A stretch of 64,000 bases of DNA from Alistipes sp. (GCA_029059935.1 JAIDUZ010000069.1:1-64000), one strand, 5' to 3'. Positions 11,744 to 21,883 are shown, counted from the first letter of the stretch. The notes: generated by a model from the letters alone, not told the origin. A program made the numbers and translations.

Positions 11744-12694
11744 ATGAGCAACCCGAACATGTACAAGCAGGCAAGTTCCAACAACATAACGCTGGAACCG
11801 TATCCGTTTCCGAGCGAGTTGGGCATGGAGGCCTACCTGATGGATAATCCGTCCATCCTCAAACTCGACGACCGCAAATACGGCGAGCCGCAAATCATCG
11901 AGTGCGAGATGAGCATCGGCAAATGCACGAACCGGAAAACGCGCGGCCGAATCGATATGGTCGTGCGGTACGGCGAAAATCTTTTCGGAATTTTGGAGCT
12001 GAAGAAACACGCGCTCGACAAAGATACCCTGTTCCAGTTGTGCGACTACCTGTCCGAACGCGAGAAAATAGTAGAGGCCATCAACCAGAGCGACGCTGTG
12101 GAGGTAGACCTCGACCCGGAGAACGTGAAGTTTGTCGGAGTACTCGTCGGCGGGTATATCGACGACGAACTGCGGAAAGAGATGCCGATAACGGATTTGA
12201 AAAACGATAATCTGCTGAAAGAACATCCCCGGCAGCAGACTATTATGGGATATACCGACCAAATATCGGCCGTCACGCTCGAACGCTTCCGCAATCCGCA
12301 CACGTGCGAAATCGTCGTCCTTTCGACACCGGTCGTCAAGACGAACGTCAAGGACACGACGAAATACCAAATCAACGGCGAAGGACGTTACGGCAAAGCC
12401 AAGCTGGTGCACGAGATTGTCAAACGCTATGTAAAACAACATCCGGAGGTAAGCATCGACCAACTGGAAAAGATATTCCCGACGCCGAAACTTATTCGGA
12501 CTTTGGGCGTCTTTGCCGAAGTACAGGCTGCGAGAAAGAGAGCCGACCGCTACTATGCCGACCGGAAGATGCTGATTGCGCTGGGCGACGGCGTGAAAAT
12601 CGCCACCTGCAACCAATGGGCGAAAGAATCGATCGACGAATTTATCGCGAACGTCGAGAAACAGAAGCTCGGATTCGAGATTGCGGCGCTGTAA
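11744..12694 (+). CDS. predicted PD-(D/E)XK nuclease (NucS/DUF91-like N-terminal half) with a wHTH-like C-terminal domain
   Basis: GRIDMVVRYGENLFGILELKKHALDK fits D-x(n)-ExK; C-term YGKAKLVHEIVKRYVKQHPEVSIDQLEKIFP...CNQWAKESIDEFI resembles a domain I associate with stand-alone nucleases. Starts 12 nt after the locus A stop. Confidence 0.6.
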   Translation: MSNPNMYKQASSNNITLEPYPFPSELGMEAYLMDNPSILKLDDRKYGEPQIIECEMSIGKCTNRKTRGRIDMVVRYGENLFGILELKKHALDKDTLFQLCDYLSEREKIVEAINQSDAVEVDLDPENVKFVGVLVGGYIDDELRKEMPITDLKNDNLLKEHPRQQTIMGYTDQISAVTLERFRNPHTCEIVVLSTPVVKTNVKDTTKYQINGEGRYGKAKLVHEIVKRYVKQHPEVSIDQLEKIFPTPKLIRTLGVFAEVQAARKRADRYYADRKMLIALGDGVKIATCNQWAKESIDEFIANVEKQKLGFEIAAL

Positions 12695-12716
12695 AATCGC
12701 CTCGCATGGTCTGTCG

Positions 12717-12750
12717 AAAGAGGTTGCCGGACATTCGGCAACCTCTTTTC
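12717..12750. terminator. bidirectional terminator
   Basis: AAAGAGGTTGCCG-gacatt-CGGCAACCTCTTTT between convergent genes. Confidence 0.8.
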
Positions 12751-12773
12751 TATGGGCAGCGGAAGCCGGCCGG

Positions 12774-14186
12774 TTATTCGAAAAACTGCTCGTCGAAATT
12801 GACCAGATAGAGTTTCTCGGTAGCGCGCGTGAGGGCCGTATAGAGCCAGCGGAGCATGTCGCGCGTCATGGGTTCGTCGCCGAAAAGGCAGCGGTCGATG
12901 AAGACGGCCTTCCACTGGCCGCCCTGCGCCTTGTGGCAGGTGATGGCGTAGGAAAACTTCACCTGAACGGCATTAAAATGCGGATTTTCACGTATTTCCT
13001 TGAAGCGCTTAATCTTGCTCTTTATCTCTTCGTAATCCTTCTCCACCTCGTAGAAAAGCCGCTGCGACTCCTCGCGCGTGAGCGACGGCGATTCGGACGC
13101 CAGCGTATCGAGCAGAATCTTGCAGGGAACAGCGGTGTCGTCGTAGTCGGGAAACTCCAGCACGGCATCGGCGAAGCGGAATCCGTAGAATTCCTCGAAG
13201 CGCCGGATGCGCTTCAGACAAGCCACGTCGCCGTTGGCGATGAAACCCATCGGGCAGTCGTCGCCCTGGGCGAAGTGATAGTTGTTCTTGACGACCATCA
13301 GCATGTCGCCGCTCTCGATTTCCTCCTCGGCATAGAGCACGTTGCGGCGGATACCCTCGTTATAACGGTTGGCCCGCTTGTTCGACCGGGTGATGACGAT
13401 GGTTTCGTCGCGTCCGTAAAGCGTGTAGCAATCCTGCAGCTTCTCCAGAAAATCGCCGCCCTCCAGGACTTCGATGTCCGGAAAATCCGTCCGGAAACGG
13501 GGAATGTCGACGATGTTGTTCTCAAGCATGCAGCGCACCAGCGTGGCGTTGAACAAAATGCCCGATTCGGCCTGCTGACGCACCACCTCGTCCAACGTGT
13601 TGTAGACCACATCGCCGTAGGCATCCACCGTGCGCGGGTCGAGCGCCGGGCTGAAATCGCTGCCCACGGGCGGAAGCTGGGCGTCGTCGCCCACCAGAAT
13701 CAACCGGCAGGCGCGTCCGTTGCGCACATATTGCACCAGGTCCTGCAAGAGCGATCCGCTCCCGAACCAGGCTCCGTCGGCCGTGCGGTCGGGCAGCATC
13801 GACGCCTCGTCGACGATGAAGACCGCATCGCGTTCGGGGTTGACGTCGAGCGAGTATTTCGATTCGCAGTCGCCGTTCGTACGCTGGCGGTAGATGCGCT
13901 TGTGGATCGTGAGGGCCTTTTCATGGGAATAGCGGGCCAGCACTTTGGCGGCCCGGCCGGTCGGCGCGAGCAAAACGGGTTTGATTCCCAACTCTTTGAG
14001 CGCATCGACCAGCGCGGCGATGAGCGTCGTCTTGCCGGTTCCGGCATAACCGTTCAGCACGAAAATGCGCGAAAAATCCTCGTCTGCGAGGTATTCGGAC
14101 AAACTTTCTATGATTTTTTTTTGCCCGGGAGTTGTTTCAAAACAAATTTTAGCGTAAATTTGGGACGCAATACGTGTGCTGAACAT
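12774..14186 (-). CDS. RecD-like ATP-dependent DNA helicase (AAA_30/UvrD_C_2 type)
   Basis: LNGYAGTGKTTLIAALVDAL, LLAPTGRAAKVL, VFIVDEASML, C-term FSYAITCHKAQGGQWKAVFID...YTALTRATEKLYLV. Confidence 0.88.
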   Translation of the reverse strand: MFSTRIASQIYAKICFETTPGQKKIIESLSEYLADEDFSRIFVLNGYAGTGKTTLIAALVDALKELGIKPVLLAPTGRAAKVLARYSHEKALTIHKRIYRQRTNGDCESKYSLDVNPERDAVFIVDEASMLPDRTADGAWFGSGSLLQDLVQYVRNGRACRLILVGDDAQLPPVGSDFSPALDPRTVDAYGDVVYNTLDEVVRQQAESGILFNATLVRCMLENNIVDIPRFRTDFPDIEVLEGGDFLEKLQDCYTLYGRDETIVITRSNKRANRYNEGIRRNVLYAEEEIESGDMLMVVKNNYHFAQGDDCPMGFIANGDVACLKRIRRFEEFYGFRFADAVLEFPDYDDTAVPCKILLDTLASESPSLTREESQRLFYEVEKDYEEIKSKIKRFKEIRENPHFNAVQVKFSYAITCHKAQGGQWKAVFIDRCLFGDEPMTRDMLRWLYTALTRATEKLYLVNFDEQFFE

Positions 14187-14233
14187 TCGTTTTTACCGTT
14201 TCGGGCAAAATTAACAACAAATAATTAAAAACA

Positions 14234-14869
14234 ATGAAAAGAATCTTCCAAATCATTCTTGCGCTGGTCATCGTGGCGCTGGTCTATGTAATCTACGACC
14301 AGATTTCCACCCCGATCCGTTTCGACAACGAACTGAAAGCCCGCAAAGCGCAAGTCATCGAACGCATCAAGGACATCCGTACGGCGCAGCGCGCCTACAA
14401 GTCGAAGTACCAGCGCTTCACCGCCGACTTCGATACGCTGGCCGCATTCATCCTGACCGACACGCTGGAACTGGAGCGCAAGATCGTCGACGAGGACGAC
14501 TCCGTGGCCATGGCCCAGCTCAAGAAGACCGGCAAGAAGAACGTCGAGAAGTTCAAGATCGCCGTCATCGACACCATCTTCTCGCCCAAGGTGCTGACCG
14601 AGGCCGATGTCGAGCAGCTGCGCTTCATCCCCGGCACGGACAACCAGGCCCAGTACATCATGGAGGCCGGTCTCATCACCACCGAATCGAAGGTCGTGAT
14701 TCCCGTCGTGGAGTGCCGCGCCCCCTATAAGATGTTCCTCGACACGGTCGATTTCCGTCAGGAGTTCATCAACCTGGTCGACGACGAGGTGAACAACTTC
14801 AACCGCTATCCCGGCGTGAAGTTCGGCTCGATGGAAGCAGGCAACAATGAAGCAGGCAACTGGGAGTAA
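14234..14869 (+). CDS. conserved membrane-anchored protein of unknown function
   Basis: Single N-terminal TM segment (IFQIILALVIVALVYVIYDQ) followed by a soluble domain. Confidence 0.6.
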   Translation: MKRIFQIILALVIVALVYVIYDQISTPIRFDNELKARKAQVIERIKDIRTAQRAYKSKYQRFTADFDTLAAFILTDTLELERKIVDEDDSVAMAQLKKTGKKNVEKFKIAVIDTIFSPKVLTEADVEQLRFIPGTDNQAQYIMEAGLITTESKVVIPVVECRAPYKMFLDTVDFRQEFINLVDDEVNNFNRYPGVKFGSMEAGNNEAGNWE

Positions 14870-15476
14870 CGCTTCGCGTTTCACGAACAAGGTGTCCATT
14901 CAGCAGTCGTTGGATGGACACTCTTTTTCCGTTTCGGGCCTCGAATGGATACTCCCGGGCAGCGAAGCCGTGACGGTGGAGGTGCTGACTCCCCAGACTT
15001 TGCTGGTACCGGCTGAACTCTTCGATGCCGGAGAAGCGGCCGGATTGCTGGCGGCGGCAGGTATGGCATGCACGCAGGGACAGCAGGCGATTTGGACCCC
15101 CGCGACCAGGATTGCACCCCGAACGGACGCAGTGGCCGTCATGGCGGCCACTGCGCAAGCCCTGCAAATGCTCGAAGAACGTTTGGGCGACCGGGCGGTC
15201 TTCACTACCCCGCTGCTGGACAAGACGACCGACATCCGCCCATCGGTCCGCCTGCATTACAGAGGCGGCATCCTATATATAAAGGTATTCGCCGACACGC
15301 TGCGCATGGCCGAAACCATTCCGGCTGCCAGCGAAGCGGATATTCGCTACCTTGTTGACCGACTCGCACAGGCATTTCCTCTGAAACGAATGCGGTTGAC
15401 AATAAGCGGTTCCGACTCCAAGAGAGTGCGCAAACTGGTCGGCGACAGATTCGGAAAGGTCGTATGCGAATCGTAA
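14847..15476 (+). CDS. DUF3822-like protein, overlapping rsmD
   Basis: ORF immediately upstream of and overlapping rsmD, a position typical for DUF3822 in Bacteroidetes; family not confirmed. Confidence 0.55.
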   Translation: MKQATGSNASRFTNKVSIQQSLDGHSFSVSGLEWILPGSEAVTVEVLTPQTLLVPAELFDAGEAAGLLAAAGMACTQGQQAIWTPATRIAPRTDAVAVMAATAQALQMLEERLGDRAVFTTPLLDKTTDIRPSVRLHYRGGILYIKVFADTLRMAETIPAASEADIRYLVDRLAQAFPLKRMRLTISGSDSKRVRKLVGDRFGKVVCES

Positions 15477-16000
15477 GCGGCAAATACAAGGGCAGGGCCA
15501 TTAATCCGCCCCGCAATCTGCGGGCGCGGCCGACGACGGATTTCGCGAAGGAGAATCTCTTCAACGTCCTGGGCAATCTGGTGGATTTCGAGGAGTGCGA
15601 CGTGCTCGACCTTTTTGCCGGCACGGGGTCGATCAGCTACGAATTCGCATCCCGAGGAGCCCGGAGCGTCACCTCGGTGGAAATCAATCCGGTGCATCAC
15701 AACTTCATTCGGCAGACGGCGGCGCAGCTCGGCATCGAGCGCTTCTACCCTGTCAAAGCGAATGTTTTTCTCTATCTGAAAAGCTGCACCAAGCAGTTCG
15801 ACATCGTTTTTTCAGATGCTCCCTACGATTTGGAGGGCAGCGAACGGGTCGTAGACATGGTGCTCGACGGCGGATTGTTGCGGCCGGAGGGAATATTCGT
15901 CTTCGAGCATTCGAAGAACATGGATTTTTCTTCCCGTCCGGAGTTCTGGCAATTAAGAAGTTACGGAAGCGTGCAATTTTCTTTCTTCAAAAAAGGCTGA
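15464..16000 (+). CDS. rsmD: 16S rRNA (guanine966-N2)-methyltransferase RsmD
   Basis: MRIVSGKYKGRAINPP, RPTTDFAKENLFNVL, VLDLFAGTGSISYEFASRGA, FSDAPY. Confidence 0.93.
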   Translation: MRIVSGKYKGRAINPPRNLRARPTTDFAKENLFNVLGNLVDFEECDVLDLFAGTGSISYEFASRGARSVTSVEINPVHHNFIRQTAAQLGIERFYPVKANVFLYLKSCTKQFDIVFSDAPYDLEGSERVVDMVLDGGLLRPEGIFVFEHSKNMDFSSRPEFWQLRSYGSVQFSFFKKG

Positions 16001-16006
16001 AATTGT

Positions 16007-16036
16007 TTGGAGTTATGAAAATTTGTACTACCTTTG
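16007..16036 (+). promoter_or_regulatory. tRNA-Asp promoter
   Basis: TTG-N19-TACCTTTG, 18 nt before the tRNA. Confidence 0.6.
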
Positions 16037-16054
16037 CATTCGCAATCAGCAAAC

Positions 16055-16128
16055 GGTGCGTTAGTTCAGCTGGTTAGAATACGTGCCTGTCACGCACGGG
16101 GTCAGGGGTTCGAGTCCCCTACGCACCG
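16055..16128 (+). tRNA. tRNA-Asp (GTC)
   Basis: ggtgcgt...acgcacc acceptor stem, anticodon loop ctGTCac, ggttcgagtcc T-arm. Confidence 0.95.
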
Positions 16129-16171
16129 CAGACGAAGGGGGCCGAAGAGATGAGGCTTCCGACGCAAGAGA

Positions 16172-16207
16172 AACGAGATGGTTACCGCAACCGTCTCGTT
16201 TTCTTTT
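16172..16207 (+). terminator. intrinsic terminator
   Basis: AACGAGATGGTT-accgc-AACCGTCTCGTT then TTCTTTTG. Confidence 0.7.
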
Positions 16208-16567
16208 GTTTATGCCCTATCGCATGATGCGTCAAAGCGTTGAACTTCGTTCGACCATTTATCGCCTCAGCCATTCGAGCGGGCTCGATGGCACTCGGCT
16301 TAACGAAATGGGTAGGAAATCCGTTTCAGGTTACATATGACTTACGCGAAACCGCCCCGAATCCGTTCCTGCGGACACTTCGGGACGCCCGAACGTAACC
16401 AACCTTGCTACCGCTTCCGGCTGAGCCGGAATTGTTCGATTCGCCCCCAAAAGCGGAAAGAAAGCGTGCCGAGCCTTGGAATATTGGCTGCAACTTCGTA
16501 TCTTGTGCAACGAAAAGCGTTTCTACGCTGAAAGAATCGACCAAAAACCGACAAACAACCTACCCAA

Positions 16568-17689
16568 ATGTACAAATTCGACAACCGCATAGTCATCACG
16601 CTCGATGCCGGCGGCACGAATTTCGTGTTCGGGGCCTCGCAGGCCAACAAATTCATCGTAGACCCGATCACCATGCCGTCGAACGCCCACGACCTCGACC
16701 TCTGCCTTTCGACCATGGTGGGTGGATTCCAGCAGGTCATCGACCGGCTGGAGGAGAAGCCCGTAGCCATCTCGTTCGCATTCCCCGGTCCGGCCGACTA
16801 CCCCAACGGCATCATCGGCGGCTACCTGCCCAACTTTCCGTCGTTCCGCGATGGCGTGGCGCTGGGACCGTTCCTGGAGTATAAGTTCGGCATCCCCGTG
16901 TTCATCAACAACGACGGCGACCTCTTCGCCTATGGCGAAGCCTTGGGCGGCGCACTGCCCGAAGTGAATGCCCGGCTCGAAGCACTCGGCAGTCCGAAGC
17001 GCTACAAGAACCTCCTGGGCTACACGTTCGGCACCGGTTTCGGCATCGGCATGGTGGTGGACAATCGTCTGAACCGGGGCGACAACTCGTGCGTGGAGAC
17101 TTTCTGCCTGCGCCACAAAAAGATGCCCGAGGTAATCGTAGAGGAGGGTGTAGCCGTACGGGCCGTGAAACGGGTATACGCCGAGCTTTCGGGACACCGC
17201 GACCATGCGTTCGAGCCCAAGGAAATATGCGAAATCGCCGACGGCACGCGCGAGGGTAACCAGGAAGCGGCTCGGCAGGCTTTCGCCGAGCTGGGCGAAA
17301 TTGCCGGCGATGCCATGGCTACGGCCGTCACGCTGACCGACTCCCTGATTGTCATCGGCGGCGGCATCACGGCAGCGCGCAAATACATCATGCCGGCATT
17401 GCTCCGGGAGTTGCGCGCGAAGATGCACACCATTCAGGGCGAAGAACTCAGCCGGGTACAGATGAAGGTCTACGACCTGGACAACGAAGAGGAGTTCAAG
17501 ACTTTCGCCAAAGGCGAGATGCGCCCCTTGCAGGTCTATGGCACGGACCGTTACGTAGCTTACGACCCGCAGAAACGCATCGGCGTGACTATCTCGAAGC
17601 TCGGTGCCAGCAAGGCCATCTCGGTAGGCGCCTACGCTTTCGCACTGAGCCGGCTGGACGCCGAAGCCGAAAACACAGCGAAGCAGTGA
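16568..17689 (+). CDS. ROK-family sugar kinase/glucokinase-like protein
   Basis: ITLDAGGTNFVFGAS, FINNDGDLFAYGEALGG, LIVIGGGIT. Confidence 0.85.
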   Translation: MYKFDNRIVITLDAGGTNFVFGASQANKFIVDPITMPSNAHDLDLCLSTMVGGFQQVIDRLEEKPVAISFAFPGPADYPNGIIGGYLPNFPSFRDGVALGPFLEYKFGIPVFINNDGDLFAYGEALGGALPEVNARLEALGSPKRYKNLLGYTFGTGFGIGMVVDNRLNRGDNSCVETFCLRHKKMPEVIVEEGVAVRAVKRVYAELSGHRDHAFEPKEICEIADGTREGNQEAARQAFAELGEIAGDAMATAVTLTDSLIVIGGGITAARKYIMPALLRELRAKMHTIQGEELSRVQMKVYDLDNEEEFKTFAKGEMRPLQVYGTDRYVAYDPQKRIGVTISKLGASKAISVGAYAFALSRLDAEAENTAKQ

Positions 17690-17752
17690 TTCGCTGCGGG
17701 TCCTGCAGCCTGCGGATTTTTGCTAACTTTGCACCATCGAATCGCAAGAAAC

Positions 17753-18391
17753 ATGGCTGACAACTACCTGGGGCGTAAAATGGAGGAGTATTTCTCCCGC
17801 CCGGACGACCGCAACTCGCGGCGCCCGGCCAAGACGCTCGGACAACTGTTGCTGAAAAACCGCAGCCACCGCGGCTACGACTCCTCGTTCATCGTACGTG
17901 CGGACCAGCTCCGCAGCATCATCGAGGTTTGCAGCCGCATCCCTTCGGCCCGCAACCAACAAGTGCTGCGTTTCCGGCCCGTTTTGGCCGACGAAGCATC
18001 CTCCGTGCTGCCCCACATTCGCCTGGGCGGAGCCTTGCAGGACGTGCATTTGCCGCTGCCCGGCACCGAGCCCAATGCTTTCATCATCGTCTGCTCGACG
18101 GTCGAAGAGAGCCGCTACGTCGACATCGATCTGGGCATTGCGGCGCAAAGCATGTTGTTGCGCGCCGTGGAAATGGGACTCAACGGCATCTGCATCGGTG
18201 CGTTCGACAAGGATCGAATCCGGGAGGCTTTCTCGCTGAAGCACGAACCCCTGTTGATTCTTGCCATCGGCCGCGGCATCGAGCAAATCGAACTGGTGGA
18301 AATCGGCGAAAACGACGGCCACGACTACTACCGCAGCAACGGCACCCACTTCGTTCCCAAACTTCGGGCAGAAGAGCTGATTATCCGGTAA
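17753..18391 (+). CDS. nitroreductase family protein
   Basis: LKNRSHRGYD...CSRIPSARNQQVLRFRPV...DIDLGIAAQSMLLRAVEMGLNGICIGAFD. Confidence 0.85.
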   Translation: MADNYLGRKMEEYFSRPDDRNSRRPAKTLGQLLLKNRSHRGYDSSFIVRADQLRSIIEVCSRIPSARNQQVLRFRPVLADEASSVLPHIRLGGALQDVHLPLPGTEPNAFIIVCSTVEESRYVDIDLGIAAQSMLLRAVEMGLNGICIGAFDKDRIREAFSLKHEPLLILAIGRGIEQIELVEIGENDGHDYYRSNGTHFVPKLRAEELIIR

Positions 18392-18660
18392 CGGTTCCGG
18401 ACCCCGCAAGTTGCCGAAACCTATGCGGCACCCGGGCTGTGCGGACATTCGGACGCATCATCACTGGCCGCACAACCGATACGAAGAAACGCACGCACAC
18501 TACCCTGCGGCAGCCTCTCCGGCTGCCGCTTTCTTTTGCCCCGACCGATACGGATTCCGGAATCCGCTACCCTTTTTACGGATTCTGTTCCGCCGCCCTT
18601 CTTTCCCCGCCCGGAAAGGCCTATCTTTGCCCAAGACAATCACTCGAAAACACACCGGTT

Positions 18661-19635
18661 ATGAAAAACATCCGCATCATCGCGGCGCTTCTGCTCGCCG
18701 CATCGGCGGCAGGCTGTTGCGGCCGTTCCACCAAGGCCGCAACAGCTTCCGAAGCCCCGAAAGCCACCGTCTACATGACCCGCGGCATCTCTCCGGCCGG
18801 GCTCGATGCCGTCTACGAGGCACTGGGACGCAAAGCCGAAGGCAAGGTCGCCGTCAAGATTTCGACCGGCGAACCGGGAGGCAACCACTACCTCAAGCCC
18901 GCACTCATCGGCAATCTGGTAAAGAAAATCGGCGGCACCATCGTCGAATGCAACACCGCCTACGGCGGAGGCCGCGCCGCCACGGCCGACCATCTCAAGG
19001 CGGCCGAAGCCCACGGTTTCACGGCCATCGCTCCCGTCGACATCATGGATGCCGACGGAGAAACGGCACTTCCGGTCGTGGGCGGCACCCACCTCAAAGA
19101 AGATTTCGTCGGTTCGCACTTCACCGACTATGACTTCGTTGTCGTCCTCTCCCACTTCAAGGGCCACGCCATGGGCGGTTTCGGCGGCGCGCTGAAAAAC
19201 ATCTCCATCGGCATCGCCTCGTCGGCCGGCAAAGCCTGGATACACACCGCCGGCAAGACGAAGACCGACCTTTGGAACAACCTGCCCGAGCAGGACGCTT
19301 TCCTCGAATCGATGGCCGAAGCGGCCAAGGCCGTGGCCGACCACTGCGGCGAACGGATTCTCTACATCAACGTGATGAACAACCTCTCGGTCGACTGCGA
19401 CTGCGATTCGCACCCCGCCGCACCCGAGATGGGCGACATCGGCATCTTCGCCTCGCTCGACCCCGTGGCTCTCGACCAGGCGTGCGTCGACCAAGTCTAT
19501 GCTTCGGAAGACCCGGGCAAAGTGCACCTGATCGAACGCATGGAGTCGCGCCACGGCATCCGCACCGTCGAACATGCCGCGGCCATCGGCGTGGGCAGCC
19601 GCGAATATGAACTGATCGACCTCGATGAAAAATAG
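18661..19635 (+). CDS. DUF362 domain lipoprotein
   Basis: Lipoprotein signal MKNIRIIAALLLAASAAGCC; VAVKISTGEPGGNHYLKP...ECNTAYGG...FKGHAMGGFGGALKNISIG...DPVALDQACVDQVY. Confidence 0.85.
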   Translation: MKNIRIIAALLLAASAAGCCGRSTKAATASEAPKATVYMTRGISPAGLDAVYEALGRKAEGKVAVKISTGEPGGNHYLKPALIGNLVKKIGGTIVECNTAYGGGRAATADHLKAAEAHGFTAIAPVDIMDADGETALPVVGGTHLKEDFVGSHFTDYDFVVVLSHFKGHAMGGFGGALKNISIGIASSAGKAWIHTAGKTKTDLWNNLPEQDAFLESMAEAAKAVADHCGERILYINVMNNLSVDCDCDSHPAAPEMGDIGIFASLDPVALDQACVDQVYASEDPGKVHLIERMESRHGIRTVEHAAAIGVGSREYELIDLDEK

Positions 19636-20785
19636 CATGATTTACCGTGCGTTGGGCCGCACAGGCCTGCGGGTCAGCGCCATATCGCTGGGATGCGAAG
19701 GCTTCATGGGCATGGATGCCCAACGGCTGCGGGCCGAAATCGACTTCGCCGAACAACAGGGCATCAACTTCATCGACCTCTACGCCTCCAATCCCGAGTT
19801 GCGCTCCAACCTGGGCCGGGCGCTCGCCGGCCGCCGCGACAGGTTCGTCATCCAGGGCCATATCTGCTCCGTGTGGGAGAACGACCAGTATCTCCGCACA
19901 CGCGACCTCGCCAAGACCGAAGCGGCATTCGAAGACCAGCTCGCACGACTCGGCACCGGCCGCATCGACATCGGCATGATTCACTACATCGACCAGGAGG
20001 AGGACTTCCGCCGTGTCTTCGACGGCGAAATCATCCGCTATGCGCAGCGGCTCAAAGCCGAAGGCCGCATCGGCCATATCGGGCTGAGCAGCCACAACCC
20101 CGTGGTGGCGCGCAGGGCCGTCGAAACCGGACTGGTCGACGTGCTGATGTTCTCCGTCAATCCCTGCTACGACCTCCAGCCTGCCGGCGAAGATGTCGAC
20201 GCACTGTGGGCCGACGAGAGCTACGAGCGGCCGCTCAGCAACATCGACCCCGACCGCGAACGCCTCTATGAACTCTGCGCACGCGAAGGGGTGGGCATCG
20301 ACGTGATGAAGGTCTACGGCGGTGGCGACCTGCTGAGCGACGAGCGTTCGCCGTTCGGCCGCGGACTCACCCCCGTGCAGTGCATCGACTATGCCCTTTC
20401 GCGTCCGGGTGTCGCCGCCGTCATGGTGGGCAGCCGCTCGCACGAGGAGACCGAGGCCGCCGTGGCGTGGTGCTCGGCAACGGCCGCCGAAAAAGACTAT
20501 GCCACAGCCATTTCCGGACTGGACAGATTCACATGGCACGGTCATTGCATGTACTGCGGCCATTGCGCTCCCTGCACGGCCGGAATCGACATCGCCGCGG
20601 TCAACAAGTTCCGCAACCTCTGTCCCGACGACAGCACGATTCCCGAAACGGTGCGCGAGCACTACCGCGCCCTGTCGCACCACGCTTCGGAATGCGTCGC
20701 GTGCGGCGCCTGCGAGAGCCGCTGTCCGTTCGGCGTCGGCATCGTGGAAGCCATGCGCCGGGCCGCCGACACGTTCGGCTACTGA
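19625..20785 (+). CDS. aldo/keto reductase with C-terminal 4Fe-4S domain
   Basis: YRALGRTGLRVSAISLGCEGFMG; C-term CMYCGHCAPC and CVACGACESRCPFG. Confidence 0.88.
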   Translation: MKNSMIYRALGRTGLRVSAISLGCEGFMGMDAQRLRAEIDFAEQQGINFIDLYASNPELRSNLGRALAGRRDRFVIQGHICSVWENDQYLRTRDLAKTEAAFEDQLARLGTGRIDIGMIHYIDQEEDFRRVFDGEIIRYAQRLKAEGRIGHIGLSSHNPVVARRAVETGLVDVLMFSVNPCYDLQPAGEDVDALWADESYERPLSNIDPDRERLYELCAREGVGIDVMKVYGGGDLLSDERSPFGRGLTPVQCIDYALSRPGVAAVMVGSRSHEETEAAVAWCSATAAEKDYATAISGLDRFTWHGHCMYCGHCAPCTAGIDIAAVNKFRNLCPDDSTIPETVREHYRALSHHASECVACGACESRCPFGVGIVEAMRRAADTFGY

Positions 20786-20880
20786 CCGGTGAAAACGGTT
20801 GCGAATCCGGTAATCCGGATAAGAACGCTCCGCTCCGGGGAACTTACCTTTGTCCCTGCAAACAGAAAACGAAACGAAAA

Positions 20881-21444
20881 ATGAAAACCCTTGCTTGTCT
20901 GATGACTTTCGCCGCCCTGGCGACCGCATCCGAATCCGCCGGCGCACAACCGGCATCCGCGACCGGCACGAAGAGCCTGGTCGTCTATTTCTCCCACAGC
21001 GGCAACACGCGCATCGTGGCCAAGCAGATCGCCCGGGCCACAGGAGCCGATCTGCTGGAAATCATTGCTGCCAAACCTTATCCGACCGAATACCGGGCTT
21101 GCGTCGACCAGGCGAAGAAAGAGGTCGACGCCGGGTTCCGTCCGGCCATATCCACGCCTGTTCCGGATCTTTCGGCCTACGACACTGTTTTCGTGGGTTC
21201 GCCCTGCTGGTGGTATACCATCGCACCGCCCGTCGCTACGTTCCTCGAAGTCTGCGACCTCTCGGGCAAGACCCTGGCCCCCTTCATGACCCACGAAGGC
21301 AGCCGCATGGGCCGCACCCTCGACGACTTGCGCAAACTCTGCCCCTCGGCCACCCTCACCGCAGGGTTGCCCGTACGCGGCGGAGCGGTCGACAGTGCCG
21401 CCCCCGAAGTCGAGAAGTGGCTGAAGAAAATCGGCATCCGCTAA
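20881..21444 (+). CDS. exported flavodoxin
   Basis: Signal peptide MKTLACLMTFAALATASESAGA; LVVYFSHSGNTRIVAKQIARATGADLLEI; VFVGSPCWWYTIAPPV. Confidence 0.88.
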   Translation: MKTLACLMTFAALATASESAGAQPASATGTKSLVVYFSHSGNTRIVAKQIARATGADLLEIIAAKPYPTEYRACVDQAKKEVDAGFRPAISTPVPDLSAYDTVFVGSPCWWYTIAPPVATFLEVCDLSGKTLAPFMTHEGSRMGRTLDDLRKLCPSATLTAGLPVRGGAVDSAAPEVEKWLKKIGIR

Positions 21445-21445
21445 G

Positions 21446-21883
21446 ATGGCAGCTCCGCTGAGTCATACCGAACGACGACAGCTCATCGACCGGCTCCATG
21501 CCGAACGGTGCTCCTGCGTCATCCGCAGCGGCACGCAGATACGCACGTTCCGCGAACGGGGCGTCAAGGACCTCTACCGGCTGCTGACCGAGGAACCGGA
21601 GTTGCTGCGCGGGGCTTTCGTCGCCGACAAGGTGGTGGGCAAGGGAGCCGCCGCACTGATGATACTGGGCGGCGTGGCGGAAGTCTACGCCGACGTCGCC
21701 AGCACGGCCGCGCTGGCGCTCTTCGCCCAATACGGAGTCGGGGTCGAATGCGCCCTCGAAGTGCCGCAGATCATCAACCGCGCCCGCACGGGCCGCTGCC
21801 CGGTCGAAACGCTCTGTCTCGACTGCCGCACGGCCGAAGAGTGCTTGGAACCGATACGCAACTTCATTCAGAATAATTCATGA
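21446..21883 (+). CDS. DUF1893 domain protein
   Basis: CVIRSGTQIRTFRERGVKDLYRLLTEEPELLRGAFVADKVVGKGAAALMILGGV. Confidence 0.75.
   Translation: MAAPLSHTERRQLIDRLHAERCSCVIRSGTQIRTFRERGVKDLYRLLTEEPELLRGAFVADKVVGKGAAALMILGGVAEVYADVASTAALALFAQYGVGVECALEVPQIINRARTGRCPVETLCLDCRTAEECLEPIRNFIQNNS

Noticed and set aside
11744-14186. Nuclease plus RecD-like helicase as a two-gene defence system
   Set aside because: The genes converge on a shared bidirectional terminator, so they are not an operon, and the helicase looks like a common Bacteroidales housekeeping gene.
16208-16560. Short ORFs between tRNA-Asp and the ROK gene
   Set aside because: No family motifs or codon-usage support; treated as intergenic.
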